Assembly: GCF_004005845.1 (NCBI RefSeq)
Contig: NZ_SADE01000001.1
Span: 496,001-560,000, forward strand
From: Hwanghaeella grinnelliae
GTDB lineage: Bacteria > Pseudomonadota > Alphaproteobacteria > UBA8366 > Aestuariispiraceae
Length of the DNA stretch: 64,000 bases
Reading direction: 5' to 3'
Below, one piece after another: positions 51,833 through 60,923 of this stretch. Position numbers and translations under genes: made by a program. Positions within the stretch are counted from its first letter, which is position 1. Each line of letters opens with the position of its first letter. The notes under the pieces are model-generated. The model was given only the letters and a program-made list of their open reading frames with translations, was not told the origin of the DNA and did not search any database.

Positions 51833-52294
51833 ATGATGTTCAAACCGGGTATTTGGTCCGGCGCACTATTGGGTGCGGTTCTGACCGCCGGCGTGGCGGT
51901 TGCCGCTGGTCCGGCCGACTATGAAATCGTCGATGGCGGCATTCCCAAAGCATTGACTGCTCAGCCGGGTAACGCGGAAAACGGCCGCGAGGTCGCCATC
52001 AACCGGAAGCTTGGCAATTGCCTAGCCTGTCATGCCGTTACGAAACTTTCTGACCAACCTTACCACGGCGAAATCGGCCCGCCCCTGGATGGCGCGGCGA
52101 CGCGGTGGAGCGAGGCTGAACTCCGTCTGATCGTCGTCAACTCGAAGAAGGTCTTCGAAGGCACGATGATGCCGGGGTTCCACACCACGGAAGGTCTCAA
52201 CCGCGTGGCGGAAAAGTTTGAGGGCAAGACCATACTGTCTGCCCAGGATGTTGAGGACGTTGTCGCTTTCTTGATGACGCTCAATGAAGAGTAA
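51833..52294 (+). CDS. soxX: SoxX, monoheme cytochrome c of the SoxXA complex
   Basis: A 153-residue exported cytochrome. A signal (GIWSGALLGAVLTAGVAVAA) precedes the heme motif GNCLACHAV near residue 65; the methionine in GTMMPGFHTTEGL is the likely distal ligand. SoxXA attaches thiosulfate to the SoxY cysteine. GTGGAGGAAA precedes the ATG at 51833. It heads the soxXYZABCD operon. Confidence 0.95.
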   Translation: MMFKPGIWSGALLGAVLTAGVAVAAGPADYEIVDGGIPKALTAQPGNAENGREVAINRKLGNCLACHAVTKLSDQPYHGEIGPPLDGAATRWSEAELRLIVVNSKKVFEGTMMPGFHTTEGLNRVAEKFEGKTILSAQDVEDVVAFLMTLNEE

Positions 52295-52306
52295 TTGGAG
52301 GAAAGA

Positions 52307-52759
52307 ATGACTGTCCTGAACAAACGGGAATTCCTGATTGTCGCGACGGGCGCTGCGGCGGCCGCAATCGCGGGCCTTCCCAGTATCGCGTTGGGTGCTG
52401 AAAAAGCCGAGATGCGTGTCGCTGAATTTCTTGGCGGCGCGACGGCGTCCGAGGGCGGTTTGAGCCTGGAAATGCCGGAAATCGCGGAGAACGGAAACAC
52501 GGTTCCGTTGACGGTTCGTGTCGATGGCGAAGCAACCGCTGACCGTTACGCGGAAAGCGTCCTGATCCTCGCTGACGGCAACCCTGAACCGGGTGTGGCG
52601 ACCTTCCATTTCACACCGCTCAGCGGAACTCAGGAAGCGTCGACCCGCATGCGTTTGGCCAAAACCCAGAACGTCATCGCGGTCGCCAAAATGAACGACG
52701 GTTCGTTCATGCGTACCGATAATCTGGTCAAGGTCACCATCGGCGGCTGCGGCGGTTAA
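52307..52759 (+). CDS. soxY: SoxY, sulfur-carrier protein
   Basis: A 150-residue exported carrier with a Tat-like signal (NKREFLIVATGAAAAA; KR in place of RR) and the C-terminal swinging arm IGGCGG. The cysteine in GGCGG binds the sulfur intermediate. The ATG at 52307 has TTGGAGGAAAG upstream. The immediate neighbour is SoxZ, its heterodimer partner. Confidence 0.96.
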   Translation: MTVLNKREFLIVATGAAAAAIAGLPSIALGAEKAEMRVAEFLGGATASEGGLSLEMPEIAENGNTVPLTVRVDGEATADRYAESVLILADGNPEPGVATFHFTPLSGTQEASTRMRLAKTQNVIAVAKMNDGSFMRTDNLVKVTIGGCGG

Positions 52760-52786
52760 TCGCGCGCCCGATCAAGGAGATAGAGA

Positions 52787-53107
52787 ATGTCTAAGCCTCG
52801 TGTAAAAATTCCGAAATCCGCCGCTGCCGGTGAGATCATTACGATCAAGACGCTGATCACCCACAAAATGGAATCGGGTCAGCGCAAGGACAAGCAGGGC
52901 AATCCCATCCCGCGGATGATCATCAATTCCTTCGAATGCACGTTCAATGGCGAGCGCGTTTTCGGTTGCGATATGGAACCGGCCATTTCCGCCAATCCGT
53001 ATTTGCAGTTCACCGCGCGCGTGCCGGAATCGGGTGAATTCGAATTCGTCTGGAAAGACGACGAAGGTTCTGTCTTCAGCACCAAGAAGAAGATCAAGGT
53101 CGCGTAA
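52787..53107 (+). CDS. soxZ: SoxZ, SoxY partner
   Basis: A 106-residue beta-sandwich protein without its own signal, exported with SoxY through the Tat system. Conserved features include VKIPKSAAAGEIITIKTLI, HKMESGQRKD, and FEFVWKDDEGSVFS. The AAGGAG ribosome site lies before the ATG. SoxYZ carries the substrate between Sox enzymes. Confidence 0.97.
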   Translation: MSKPRVKIPKSAAAGEIITIKTLITHKMESGQRKDKQGNPIPRMIINSFECTFNGERVFGCDMEPAISANPYLQFTARVPESGEFEFVWKDDEGSVFSTKKKIKVA

Positions 53108-53173
53108 GGCAGAAATGCCGCGCAGTCCGAAAAACGCGCATAAAACGATAAAAAGCGCGATTGGGAGGAAACG

Positions 53174-54010
53174 ATGATGTTTGATGTAAGCATTGGGAAA
53201 CTGGGCCGTTGGGCCACAGCGGCCGTTCTTCTGGGCGGTCTGGCAGCCCAACCGGCCTTGGCGGGGGATATGAAAACCTATCCCGCGCCGGAAGGTCATC
53301 CGCTGAGTGAAATTATCTCCGGCTATGAATTCCGGACTCCGGAAACGCAGGCGCTTCAGGATGATGATTTCGAAAACCCTGCCTTCCTGTGGGTCGATCA
53401 AGGTGAGGAACTTTGGAACACGGCCGACGGAACAGCAGGCAAGGCCTGTGCGGATTGCCATGGCAACGCATCAGAATCCATGAAGATGGTCGGTGCGACC
53501 TTCCCGAAATGGGATGCCAAGAACAACCGGCCGGTCAATATCGAGCTTCAGATCAATCAGTGCCGTACCGAACAAATGGGCGCTGATGCTTGGAAGTATG
53601 AATCTTCCGAAATGATCGGGATGACATCCTTCGTCCGCACCCAATCCCGCGGTGAACCGGTCAATGTCGATTTCAGCGAAGGCGACATGGAGGCCTGGAA
53701 GGCGAAGGGCAAGGACCTGTACTACACGCGGTTCGGTCAGTTGGACCTGGCCTGTTCCAATTGCCATGAGGACAATTACGGCAACCAGATCCGCTCGGAT
53801 TTATTGAGCCAGGGGCAGTCCAACGGCTTCCCGACCTATCGCTTGAAATGGCAGGGCGTCGGCACGCTTCATCGCCGATTCAAGGGCTGCATGGATCAGG
53901 TTCGGGCAAAACCCTACAAGCGCGGTTCCGACGAGTTCCTCGCCTTGGAAGTTTACTTGGCCTATCGCGGTGTCGGCCTGCCGGTCGAGGCACCGGCCCT
54001 GCGTAACTAA
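53174..54010 (+). CDS. soxA: SoxA, diheme cytochrome c of the SoxXA complex
   Basis: A 278-residue exported cytochrome. After a signal ending in LAGD come two heme motifs, CADCHGN near residue 95 and CSNCHED near residue 196. The active-site cysteine lies in RRFKGCMDQVRAKPY near residue 240, the residue modified to a persulfide ligand in known SoxA. Diheme SoxA is the Paracoccus-type form. SoxXA forms the thiosulfate-SoxY bond. Confidence 0.96.
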   Translation: MMFDVSIGKLGRWATAAVLLGGLAAQPALAGDMKTYPAPEGHPLSEIISGYEFRTPETQALQDDDFENPAFLWVDQGEELWNTADGTAGKACADCHGNASESMKMVGATFPKWDAKNNRPVNIELQINQCRTEQMGADAWKYESSEMIGMTSFVRTQSRGEPVNVDFSEGDMEAWKAKGKDLYYTRFGQLDLACSNCHEDNYGNQIRSDLLSQGQSNGFPTYRLKWQGVGTLHRRFKGCMDQVRAKPYKRGSDEFLALEVYLAYRGVGLPVEAPALRN

Positions 54011-54120
54011 GGTTTGAGTTCTCGCTTCCGCCCGGTCCTGCGGGTCGGGCGGAAGCTACATTGTCCGAAGTAAGTGATGTTTAGACGCTGGCCTGGTCGC
54101 GGCCAACGAAGGGGATAGGA

Positions 54121-55809
54121 ATGTTTTCACGTCGTGAATTCCTGCAAGTGAGCGCTGCTGCCGGTGCGCTGCTGGGCGGAACCAGCCTGCTTCGTCCGGC
54201 CGCCGCACAGCAATCGATCACGCAGGACGATCTGTTGGCCTTTGATCCGGTCGGCAATGTGACCCTATTGCATGTGACCGATATTCACGCCCAATTGGTG
54301 CCGGTCTATTTCCGCGAGCCATCGGTCAACCTTGGTGTCGGCGAGGTTGCCGGCCTGCCGCCGCATATCACCGGCAAGGAATTCCTTTCCACGTTCGATC
54401 TCACGCCCGGGTCCTACAAGGCCTATTCCATGGCCAGCACGGATTTCCTCGCGCTGGCGAAGGAATACGGACGGATCGGCGGCATGGACCGCATGGCGAC
54501 CCTGGTGAACGCGATCCGTGCGGAAAGGCCGACCCAGACCCTGTTCCTCGATGGGGGGGATACCTGGCAGGGCAGTTATACCTCTCTGCAGACGCAGGGT
54601 GAGGACATGGTCCGCGTTATGAACGCAATGAAGACCGACGCGATGACGGCGCATTGGGAGTTCACCTATGGGACCGAGCGTGTCGAAGAACTGATCGACC
54701 AGATGGACTTCCCCTTCCTGGCGGCGAATGTCCGGGATACCGATTGGGAAGAACCCGTCTTTGAATCGACCTCCTATTTCGAGCGCGGCGGTGTGAAGGT
54801 TGCGGTGATCGGCCAAGCCTTCCCCTACACACCGATCGCCAATCCGCGCTACATGATACCAAGCTGGAGCTTCGGCATCCGCGAGAAGGAACTGCAGGAA
54901 CGCGTCGATGAGGCGCGCGCGGAAGGGGCTGGGCTGGTCGTCCTGCTGTCCCATAACGGCTTCGACGTGGACCGCAAGCTTGCCTCCAACGTGACCGGCC
55001 TCGACGTCGTGCTCACCGGTCACACGCATGATGCCGTGCCCGAGGCGATCAAGGTCGGCAAAACCTTGCTGATCGCGTCCGGCAGCCATGGCAAGTTCCT
55101 CTCCCGCCTGGACCTCGATATCCGGGATGGGGAAGTGAAGGATTTCCGCTATCGATTGATCCCCGTCTTGTCCGATGTCATTGCGCCGGACCCGGAAATG
55201 GCAGCCGTGATCAAGGATGTCCGCGCGCCTTATGAGGCTGATGTGAACCGGGTGCTCGGGAAGACCGAAAGTCTTCTCTACCGGCGCGGCAATTTCAACG
55301 GCACGTTCGACGATCTGATCTGTGATGCGCTGCTAAGCGAGCGGGATGCGCAAATCGCGCTGTCCCCTGGATTCCGTTGGGGGGCGACCCTGTTGCCGGG
55401 CCAGGACATTACGGTGGACGACGTCTACAACATGACGGCGATCACCTATCCGAACGCCTATCGCAACGAGATGACCGGGCAGATGTTGAAGGACATTCTG
55501 GAAGACGTTGCCGACAATCTCTTCAATCCGGATCCCTATTACCAGCAAGGCGGCGACATGGTTCGCGTCGGTGGTATGGGATACCGGATCGATCCGACCA
55601 AGGCGATTGGGTCCCGTATTTCCGACATGACCTTGCTGTCCAGCGGTGCGCCGATCGACCCGTCGGCGTCCTACGTTGTCGCCGGCTGGGCGAGTGTCAA
55701 TGAAGGCACCGAAGGGCCGCCGATCTACGATGTGGTCAGCGACTATATCGAGAAGGCCGGCACGGTCGCGGTCAAACAAAACGATAGCGTGAAGATCGTC
55801 GGGATTTGA
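54121..55809 (+). CDS. soxB: SoxB, thiosulfohydrolase
   Basis: A 562-residue Tat-exported (FSRREFLQVSAAAG) metallophosphatase-fold enzyme that releases sulfate from the SoxY-bound intermediate. The di-manganese ligands are visible in HVTDIHAQLVPVY, FLDGGDTWQGSYT, HWEFTYG, LLSHNGFD and LTGHTHDAVPE. The 5'-nucleotidase C-terminal domain follows (about 380-560). Strong context within soxXYZABCD. Confidence 0.97.
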   Translation: MFSRREFLQVSAAAGALLGGTSLLRPAAAQQSITQDDLLAFDPVGNVTLLHVTDIHAQLVPVYFREPSVNLGVGEVAGLPPHITGKEFLSTFDLTPGSYKAYSMASTDFLALAKEYGRIGGMDRMATLVNAIRAERPTQTLFLDGGDTWQGSYTSLQTQGEDMVRVMNAMKTDAMTAHWEFTYGTERVEELIDQMDFPFLAANVRDTDWEEPVFESTSYFERGGVKVAVIGQAFPYTPIANPRYMIPSWSFGIREKELQERVDEARAEGAGLVVLLSHNGFDVDRKLASNVTGLDVVLTGHTHDAVPEAIKVGKTLLIASGSHGKFLSRLDLDIRDGEVKDFRYRLIPVLSDVIAPDPEMAAVIKDVRAPYEADVNRVLGKTESLLYRRGNFNGTFDDLICDALLSERDAQIALSPGFRWGATLLPGQDITVDDVYNMTAITYPNAYRNEMTGQMLKDILEDVADNLFNPDPYYQQGGDMVRVGGMGYRIDPTKAIGSRISDMTLLSSGAPIDPSASYVVAGWASVNEGTEGPPIYDVVSDYIEKAGTVAVKQNDSVKIVGI

Positions 55810-55848
55810 TCCCCTCGCACGACGATCCGACTGGACTTGGAGTGAAGT

Positions 55849-57141
55849 ATGAAGAAAGAGCCTAGGGATATCCGGCCCGCAGACGGGCAATCCGATAACG
55901 GACGCCGGCGGTTTCTGAAAGGCGGCCTGGCGGCTTTGGGCGGTGTCGCGGCGACCTCTGTCGCAGCCCGTGCCGCGACACCGGCCCCCGAAATTACGGA
56001 GGTTCAGGAATGGAACCAGTTCCTGGGTGACGGTGTCGCCGCGCGGCCCTATGGCATGCCGTCCCAGTTCGAGAAGCATGTGGTGCGCCGGGACGTCGAA
56101 TGGTTGACGGCCTCACGGGAATCCTCGGTCAATTTCACACCGCTGCATGACCTGGATGGAATCATCACGCCGAACGGGTTGTGTTTCGAACGCCATCACG
56201 GCGGCATCGCGGAAATTCCGCCGGAAAAACACCGCCTGATGATCAATGGGCTGGTCGACCGCGAGCTGGTTTTCACGATGGACGACCTGAAGCGGTTCCC
56301 ACGGGTCAACCGGATCTTCTTCCTGGAATGCGCGGCCAATTCCGGCATGGAATGGCGCGGCGCCCAGTTGAACGGGTGCCAGTTCACCCATGGCATGGTC
56401 CATTGCGTGCAATATACCGGTGTGCTGCTGAAGACCGTGCTGGAAGAATGCGGCGTGAAAACCAACGCCAAATGGCTGATGCCGGAAGGGGCGGATGCCA
56501 GCGGGATGAACCGGTCCGTGCCGCTTGAAAAGGCGCTCGACGATTGCATGCTTGCCTTCTCCATGAATGGTGAGGCTCTGCGTCCCGAACAGGGCTATCC
56601 CCTGCGACTGGTCGTTCCCGGTTGGGAAGGCAATATGTGGGTCAAATGGCTGCGCCGGATCGAAGTCGGTGACCAGCCCTGGCACACGCGCGAGGAAACC
56701 TCGAAATACACAGACCTGCTGGAAAACGGCAAATCCCGCCGCTTCACCTGGGTGATGGATGCCAAATCGGTCGTGACGAACCCTAGCCCGCAGGCACCCC
56801 TCCGGTTCAAGGGGCCGAACGTCCTGTCCGGCTTGGCCTGGTCCGGCCGCGGTGCAATCAAGCGCGTCGACGTCACGCTGGACGGCGGCAAGAACTGGGT
56901 AACCGCCGATATCCAGGGACCCGTCCTGCCGAAATCCCTGACCCGCTTCTACGTCAATTTCGAGTGGGACGGGAAGCCGCTGCTGATCCAGTCGCGGGCA
57001 ATCGACGACACCGGCTATGTCCAGCCGACCAAGAACGAGCTGCGCGCCGCGCGGGGCACGAATTCGATTTATCACAACAATGGTATTCAGACTTGGCATG
57101 TGCGTGAGAATGGTGAGGTTGAGAATGTCGAAGTATCGTAA
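55849..57141 (+). CDS. soxC: SoxC, molybdenum sulfane dehydrogenase subunit
   Basis: A 430-residue molybdopterin enzyme with a Tat signal (DNGRRRFLKGGLAALGG). The sulfite-oxidase-like domain has FFLECAANSG with the molybdenum-ligating cysteine near residue 163, and the C-terminal dimerisation domain follows (about 310-425). SoxCD oxidises the outer sulfur on SoxY by six electrons. Its presence predicts complete oxidation to sulfate without sulfur globules. Confidence 0.96.
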   Translation: MKKEPRDIRPADGQSDNGRRRFLKGGLAALGGVAATSVAARAATPAPEITEVQEWNQFLGDGVAARPYGMPSQFEKHVVRRDVEWLTASRESSVNFTPLHDLDGIITPNGLCFERHHGGIAEIPPEKHRLMINGLVDRELVFTMDDLKRFPRVNRIFFLECAANSGMEWRGAQLNGCQFTHGMVHCVQYTGVLLKTVLEECGVKTNAKWLMPEGADASGMNRSVPLEKALDDCMLAFSMNGEALRPEQGYPLRLVVPGWEGNMWVKWLRRIEVGDQPWHTREETSKYTDLLENGKSRRFTWVMDAKSVVTNPSPQAPLRFKGPNVLSGLAWSGRGAIKRVDVTLDGGKNWVTADIQGPVLPKSLTRFYVNFEWDGKPLLIQSRAIDDTGYVQPTKNELRAARGTNSIYHNNGIQTWHVRENGEVENVEVS

Positions 57142-58213
57142 TCTTCTGCTCGGTTTCGCCATTGCCGGGACACTTTGCGGCACAACCGCGCAGGCGGAGC
57201 CCCTTGGCCTTGGCCGCGAGGCGCTGCCGGAAGAGGTTGCCGCCTGGAACACCGATATCCGTCCCGACGGTCAAGGCTTGCCGGAAGGGTCCGGCAGCGT
57301 CCTGCAAGGGGAGGAAGTCTTCGCCGATCAATGCGCCGTCTGCCACGGTGATTTCGCGGAAGGCGTCGATCGCTGGCCGGTGCTTGCCGGCGGCCATGGT
57401 ACGCTGAAGTCCCGGAATCCGGTGAAGACCATCGGGTCTTACTGGCCGTATCTGTCCACCGCCTACGACTATATCGAACGCGCGATGCCTTTCGGGAACG
57501 CTCGCAGCCTGAGTTCGGATGAGATTTATGGCATCGTCGCCTATCTGCTTTATATGAACGATCTGGTCGATGACGAGTTTGTCTTGAGCAAGGAAAACTT
57601 CACGGAAATTCATTTGCCGAATGAGGCGAATTTCGTCGCCGATGATCGGCCCGATACCCCGACCATGGCGCAGGCCGAACCCTGCATGACGAACTGCAAG
57701 GAAAGCGTGGAAATCACGGCCCGGGCTCAGGTCATCGATGTGACGCCTGAAGACGCCGGCATTCCCGAAGGTGGGGAAGACGCTGCCGAAGGAGGGTACG
57801 ATCAGGCCGCCGCGGAAACGGCCGATCCCGAAAGCGCCGCTGAATCCGCAACAGGGGACGACCAGGTTGCGTCCGCTGCACCGGCGCTGGACGCCGGTTT
57901 GGTCGAGGAAGGCCAAGGGATCTTCAAGAAGAAATGCGGTTCCTGCCACAGTGCGGACGAAGGCAAGCACAAGATCGGCCCCAGCCTGCATGCGGTCTAT
58001 GGACAAACGGCTGCGTCGGTCGATGGGTTCACCAAATATTCGAAGGATATGAAATCCGCCGAACTGATGTGGGATGCGGAAACCTTGGATCAGTTCCTGA
58101 CCAAGCCGAAATCCCTGGTCAAGCGGACCAGGATGTCATTCGTCGGTCTGAAGAAGGATGGCGATCGCGCCGCGGTGATAGAATATTTGAAGAGCCTGAC
58201 GCCGACCAACTGA
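57125..58213 (+). CDS. soxD: SoxD, diheme cytochrome c partner of SoxC
   Basis: A 362-residue exported cytochrome. The ATG at 57125 overlaps the end of soxC. A signal ends near AQAE; the first heme motif is CAVCHGDF near residue 75, a Glu/Ala-rich linker lies at about 210-260, and the second heme motif CGSCHSADEG near 280 sits in a mitochondrial-cytochrome-c-like domain (KIGPSLHAVYG, MKSAELMWDAETLDQFL). It accepts electrons from SoxC. Confidence 0.95.
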   Translation: MSKYRNLLLGFAIAGTLCGTTAQAEPLGLGREALPEEVAAWNTDIRPDGQGLPEGSGSVLQGEEVFADQCAVCHGDFAEGVDRWPVLAGGHGTLKSRNPVKTIGSYWPYLSTAYDYIERAMPFGNARSLSSDEIYGIVAYLLYMNDLVDDEFVLSKENFTEIHLPNEANFVADDRPDTPTMAQAEPCMTNCKESVEITARAQVIDVTPEDAGIPEGGEDAAEGGYDQAAAETADPESAAESATGDDQVASAAPALDAGLVEEGQGIFKKKCGSCHSADEGKHKIGPSLHAVYGQTAASVDGFTKYSKDMKSAELMWDAETLDQFLTKPKSLVKRTRMSFVGLKKDGDRAAVIEYLKSLTPTN

Positions 58214-58276
58214 CCTGTCCTAAATTGTTTTGGTTCGGCTGGTTGACGGCAAACGCGCACAAAATGGAGTTGCGTC

Positions 58277-58789
58277 ATGTCTGAAACATGCCTGAAAGCT
58301 GCCGGACACGGTTCCCCACTGCTAAACCGGTACCGGTTCCCTGAACTGGTATCGGTTCTTTGTTTCTTCGTTTTCTTGGCCTTGGTGGCCTTCCCCGTCG
58401 CGGCGCAGGACGCGAAGTACTATCCCTATGATGGCGCATTCGCGGATGCGGCCTTCGAGGTGGAGTCGGCGATCGTCGATCGCGGCCTGGTCGTCGATTA
58501 TACCAGCCATGTCGGCGAAATGCTGAAGAGAACGAAGGAGGATGTAGGCGGTTCGAAGACAATCTTCGAGAATGCGGACATTTTTCTGTTCTGCTCGGCG
58601 GTTCTGTCGCGGGAAATGATGGAGGCCGATCCGGCCAATATCGTCCATTGCCCCTATAAAATGATGGTGACGGAAAGTGGCGACGGCAGCGGCAAGGTTC
58701 AGGTCGGCTACCCTGTGATGCCCGATGGGCCGATGAAAAAGGTTGAAGCCCTGCTCGACGAAATTGCGCGAAGCGTGACCGGCAACTGA
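58277..58789 (+). CDS. DUF302-family exported protein of the sox locus
   Basis: A 170-residue exported protein with a hydrophobic segment near residues 25-45. The body resembles DUF302: DAAFEVESAIVDRGLVVDYT, FLFCSAVLSREMMEADPANI and VHCPYKMMVTE. Cysteines in FLFCSA and VHCPYK may matter. DUF302 proteins are common beside sox and other redox operons, but their activity is unknown. It closes the soxXYZABCD operon 63 bases after soxD. Confidence 0.8.
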   Translation: MSETCLKAAGHGSPLLNRYRFPELVSVLCFFVFLALVAFPVAAQDAKYYPYDGAFADAAFEVESAIVDRGLVVDYTSHVGEMLKRTKEDVGGSKTIFENADIFLFCSAVLSREMMEADPANIVHCPYKMMVTESGDGSGKVQVGYPVMPDGPMKKVEALLDEIARSVTGN

Positions 58790-59084
58790 TGACCCACAAG
58801 GGCCCCCTTTTGGTGTAGGGGAGTGGTATGGATCTACTCCCTTAGAGGGGTGAGGTATCAAATTACCCCATCGTTATATTCGGAAGTTTGAACCTTTCTG
58901 TGGCGTGACGCCGCAGGGTGGGGCGGGAAACTGACAATTTCCATATTGTTGGTGTTAAAAACAATTTCTAAGGCTGGAAACTCCCCGCTTGGTGGATATC
59001 ATGCGCGGCAATAAGAATGCTTAAGGCAGCGTCGAACCTCTATAACGGAATCGACGCGTCGCCGGGTTTTGGGGAGAGGGAATT
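58790..59084. other. Intergenic region between the sox and pca clusters
   Basis: About 295 bases. It holds a GGGAGT / ACTCCC hairpin near 58818-58842 that may end the sox operon, and TTGTT and AACAA arms around 58946-58963 that could be part of a pca operator. No gene is seen and no pcaQ-type regulator is present. Confidence 0.4.
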
Positions 59085-59471
59085 ATGGCGGAAACCGACG
59101 ATACGCGCGCCGCGATGGGGGAAAAGACCCGCCGTCGCGTGCTTGGGGATGCCCATGTGGACCGTGCGTCGGGGAATGCCACCCCGTTCGATACGCCTTT
59201 CCAGGACTTCATCACACAGGGCGCTTGGGGGTCGGTCTGGTCGCGGGATCAGTTCACGTTCCGGGAGCGGAGCATCGTGACCATCGCCTTGCTGGCGGCC
59301 TTGGGGCATGACGAGGAATTGGCCATGCACATTCGGGCGACGGCAAATACCGGCGCAACGCCTGAAGACATCCGTGAAGCTTTGCTGCATGTCGCGGTCT
59401 ATGCGGGCGTGCCGGCCGCGAATTCCGCAATCAAGATCGCCAAGGCCACCTTGGCGGAGATGGACAAATAG
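59085..59471 (+). CDS. pcaC: 4-carboxymuconolactone decarboxylase
   Basis: A 128-residue enzyme of the carboxymuconolactone decarboxylase family that converts 4-carboxymuconolactone to 3-oxoadipate enol-lactone. It contains the typical FRERSIVTIALLAALGH and HIRATANTGATPEDIREAL segments and the motif ALLHVAVYAGVPAANSA. The neighbouring pcaHGB genes support this specific assignment over other family members. Confidence 0.92.
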   Translation: MAETDDTRAAMGEKTRRRVLGDAHVDRASGNATPFDTPFQDFITQGAWGSVWSRDQFTFRERSIVTIALLAALGHDEELAMHIRATANTGATPEDIREALLHVAVYAGVPAANSAIKIAKATLAEMDK

Positions 59472-59537
59472 GGCCATCCATATTCATGACGCCGTACCGG
59501 CGCCAAACTGGCGGCTGGGGGCACAGGGAGGAAAGAG

Positions 59538-60239
59538 ATGAGCGACTTCTCCGAATTCAGCGAACGGGATTGGCCCAGTCATCCGAAATACATCGATGAA
59601 GGCTATAAATCGACGACCTTCCGCGGTCCGACGAAACCATTGATTCCGTTGCAGCAAACCCTGTCTGAGGTGACCGGACCGGTTTACGGCCAAGACTCGG
59701 TCAGTGCGTTGGACAGTGACCTTACGATGAACGGGCGAAAGAACGGTGAACCGTTGGGTGAGCGGATGATCGTCACCGGCAAGGTTTTGGACGAATTCGG
59801 CCGCCCGGTGCCGAATACGCTGGTCGAAATTTGGCAGGCGAATTCGGCCGGCCGATATGTCGACCTGATGGACAAGCACGATGCGCCGCTGGACCCGAAT
59901 TTCTATGGCGGCGGGCGCGCCGTAACAGACAGCGACGGGAACTATCGGTTCAAGACAATCCGACCCGGCGCCTACCCCTGGGGCAACCACCCTAATGCGT
60001 GGCGCCCGGCCCATATTCATTTCTCGCTGTTCGGGGCAGGGATCGCCAGCCGCTTGGTCACCCAGATGTACTTCCCGGGCGACCCACTGATTCCGCTCGA
60101 TCCGATCGCCCAGGCGACCCCCAGTGTCGACCGCCTTGTTGCGGGTTTCTCGCTGGATGTGACCGAACCGGAATATGCATTGGGCTATGTTTTCGACATT
60201 GTTCTGCGCGGTCCGAAACAGACCCCGATGGAGGATTGA
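59538..60239 (+). CDS. pcaH: Protocatechuate 3,4-dioxygenase beta subunit
   Basis: A 233-residue intradiol dioxygenase subunit that carries the catalytic Fe(III). The ligand region GAYPWGNHPNAWRPAHIHFS supplies Tyr and His ligands, and NTLVEIWQANSAGRY is the family beta-sandwich motif. With PcaG it opens protocatechuate to 3-carboxy-cis,cis-muconate. A GGGAGGAAAG ribosome site precedes the ATG. Confidence 0.96.
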   Translation: MSDFSEFSERDWPSHPKYIDEGYKSTTFRGPTKPLIPLQQTLSEVTGPVYGQDSVSALDSDLTMNGRKNGEPLGERMIVTGKVLDEFGRPVPNTLVEIWQANSAGRYVDLMDKHDAPLDPNFYGGGRAVTDSDGNYRFKTIRPGAYPWGNHPNAWRPAHIHFSLFGAGIASRLVTQMYFPGDPLIPLDPIAQATPSVDRLVAGFSLDVTEPEYALGYVFDIVLRGPKQTPMED

Positions 60240-60242
60240 TTC

Positions 60243-60851
60243 ATGGCGAGCGACGAAAAGAAATTGCCGCAGACACCGTCCCAGACAGTCGGTCCTTTCT
60301 TCTCCTACGGGTTGGCGTCGGAACAGTACGGGTTTTCCGAACTGTCCAGTATTGCCGGGCGCGAGATAGCGGAAGAGGATGAGCCGGGTGAGCACATCAA
60401 GCTTGTCGGTATCATCTATGACGGTCAGGGCGCCCCGGTCTCGGACGCGTTGGTGGAAGTCTGGCAGGCGGATTCCCAGGGCCGTTTCGCGCACCCGACC
60501 GACGGGCGCCAGAAAAACACGCCTTTCACAGGCTTCGGCCGCTGCGGTACCCGCACGGATCCGAAGAACCGGTTCACCTTCGCCACGGTGAAGCCGGGGG
60601 CGGTAGGTGACGGGGAAGCGCCGCATATCAACTTGATCATCTTCATGCGCGGGCTGCTGTCCCATGCCTATACGCGGGTCTACTTCTCGGACGAGGAAAC
60701 GGCGAATGCTGCGGACCCAGTTCTGCAATCCGTGCCGGCGGACCGCCGGGATACCCTGATCGCCACGCGCGAGGAATCTTCCGCGGGTGTCGTTTATCGC
60801 TTCGATATTCATATGCAGGGCGACCAGGAAACCGTATTCTTCGACGTATGA
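60243..60851 (+). CDS. pcaG: Protocatechuate 3,4-dioxygenase alpha subunit
   Basis: A 202-residue non-iron-binding partner of PcaH. It begins SQTVGPFFSYGLA and has DALVEVWQADSQGRF, FATVKPGAVG and APHINLIIFMRGLLSHAYTR. It starts three bases after pcaH stops, so the two are translationally coupled in the usual HG order. Confidence 0.96.
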   Translation: MASDEKKLPQTPSQTVGPFFSYGLASEQYGFSELSSIAGREIAEEDEPGEHIKLVGIIYDGQGAPVSDALVEVWQADSQGRFAHPTDGRQKNTPFTGFGRCGTRTDPKNRFTFATVKPGAVGDGEAPHINLIIFMRGLLSHAYTRVYFSDEETANAADPVLQSVPADRRDTLIATREESSAGVVYRFDIHMQGDQETVFFDV

Positions 60852-60923
60852 TGCCTCAGCCAAGGCATTGGTTTCAGAGGGCGTTCCGATCCATATGCGA
60901 CGGTATGACGAGGGGATAGCTGT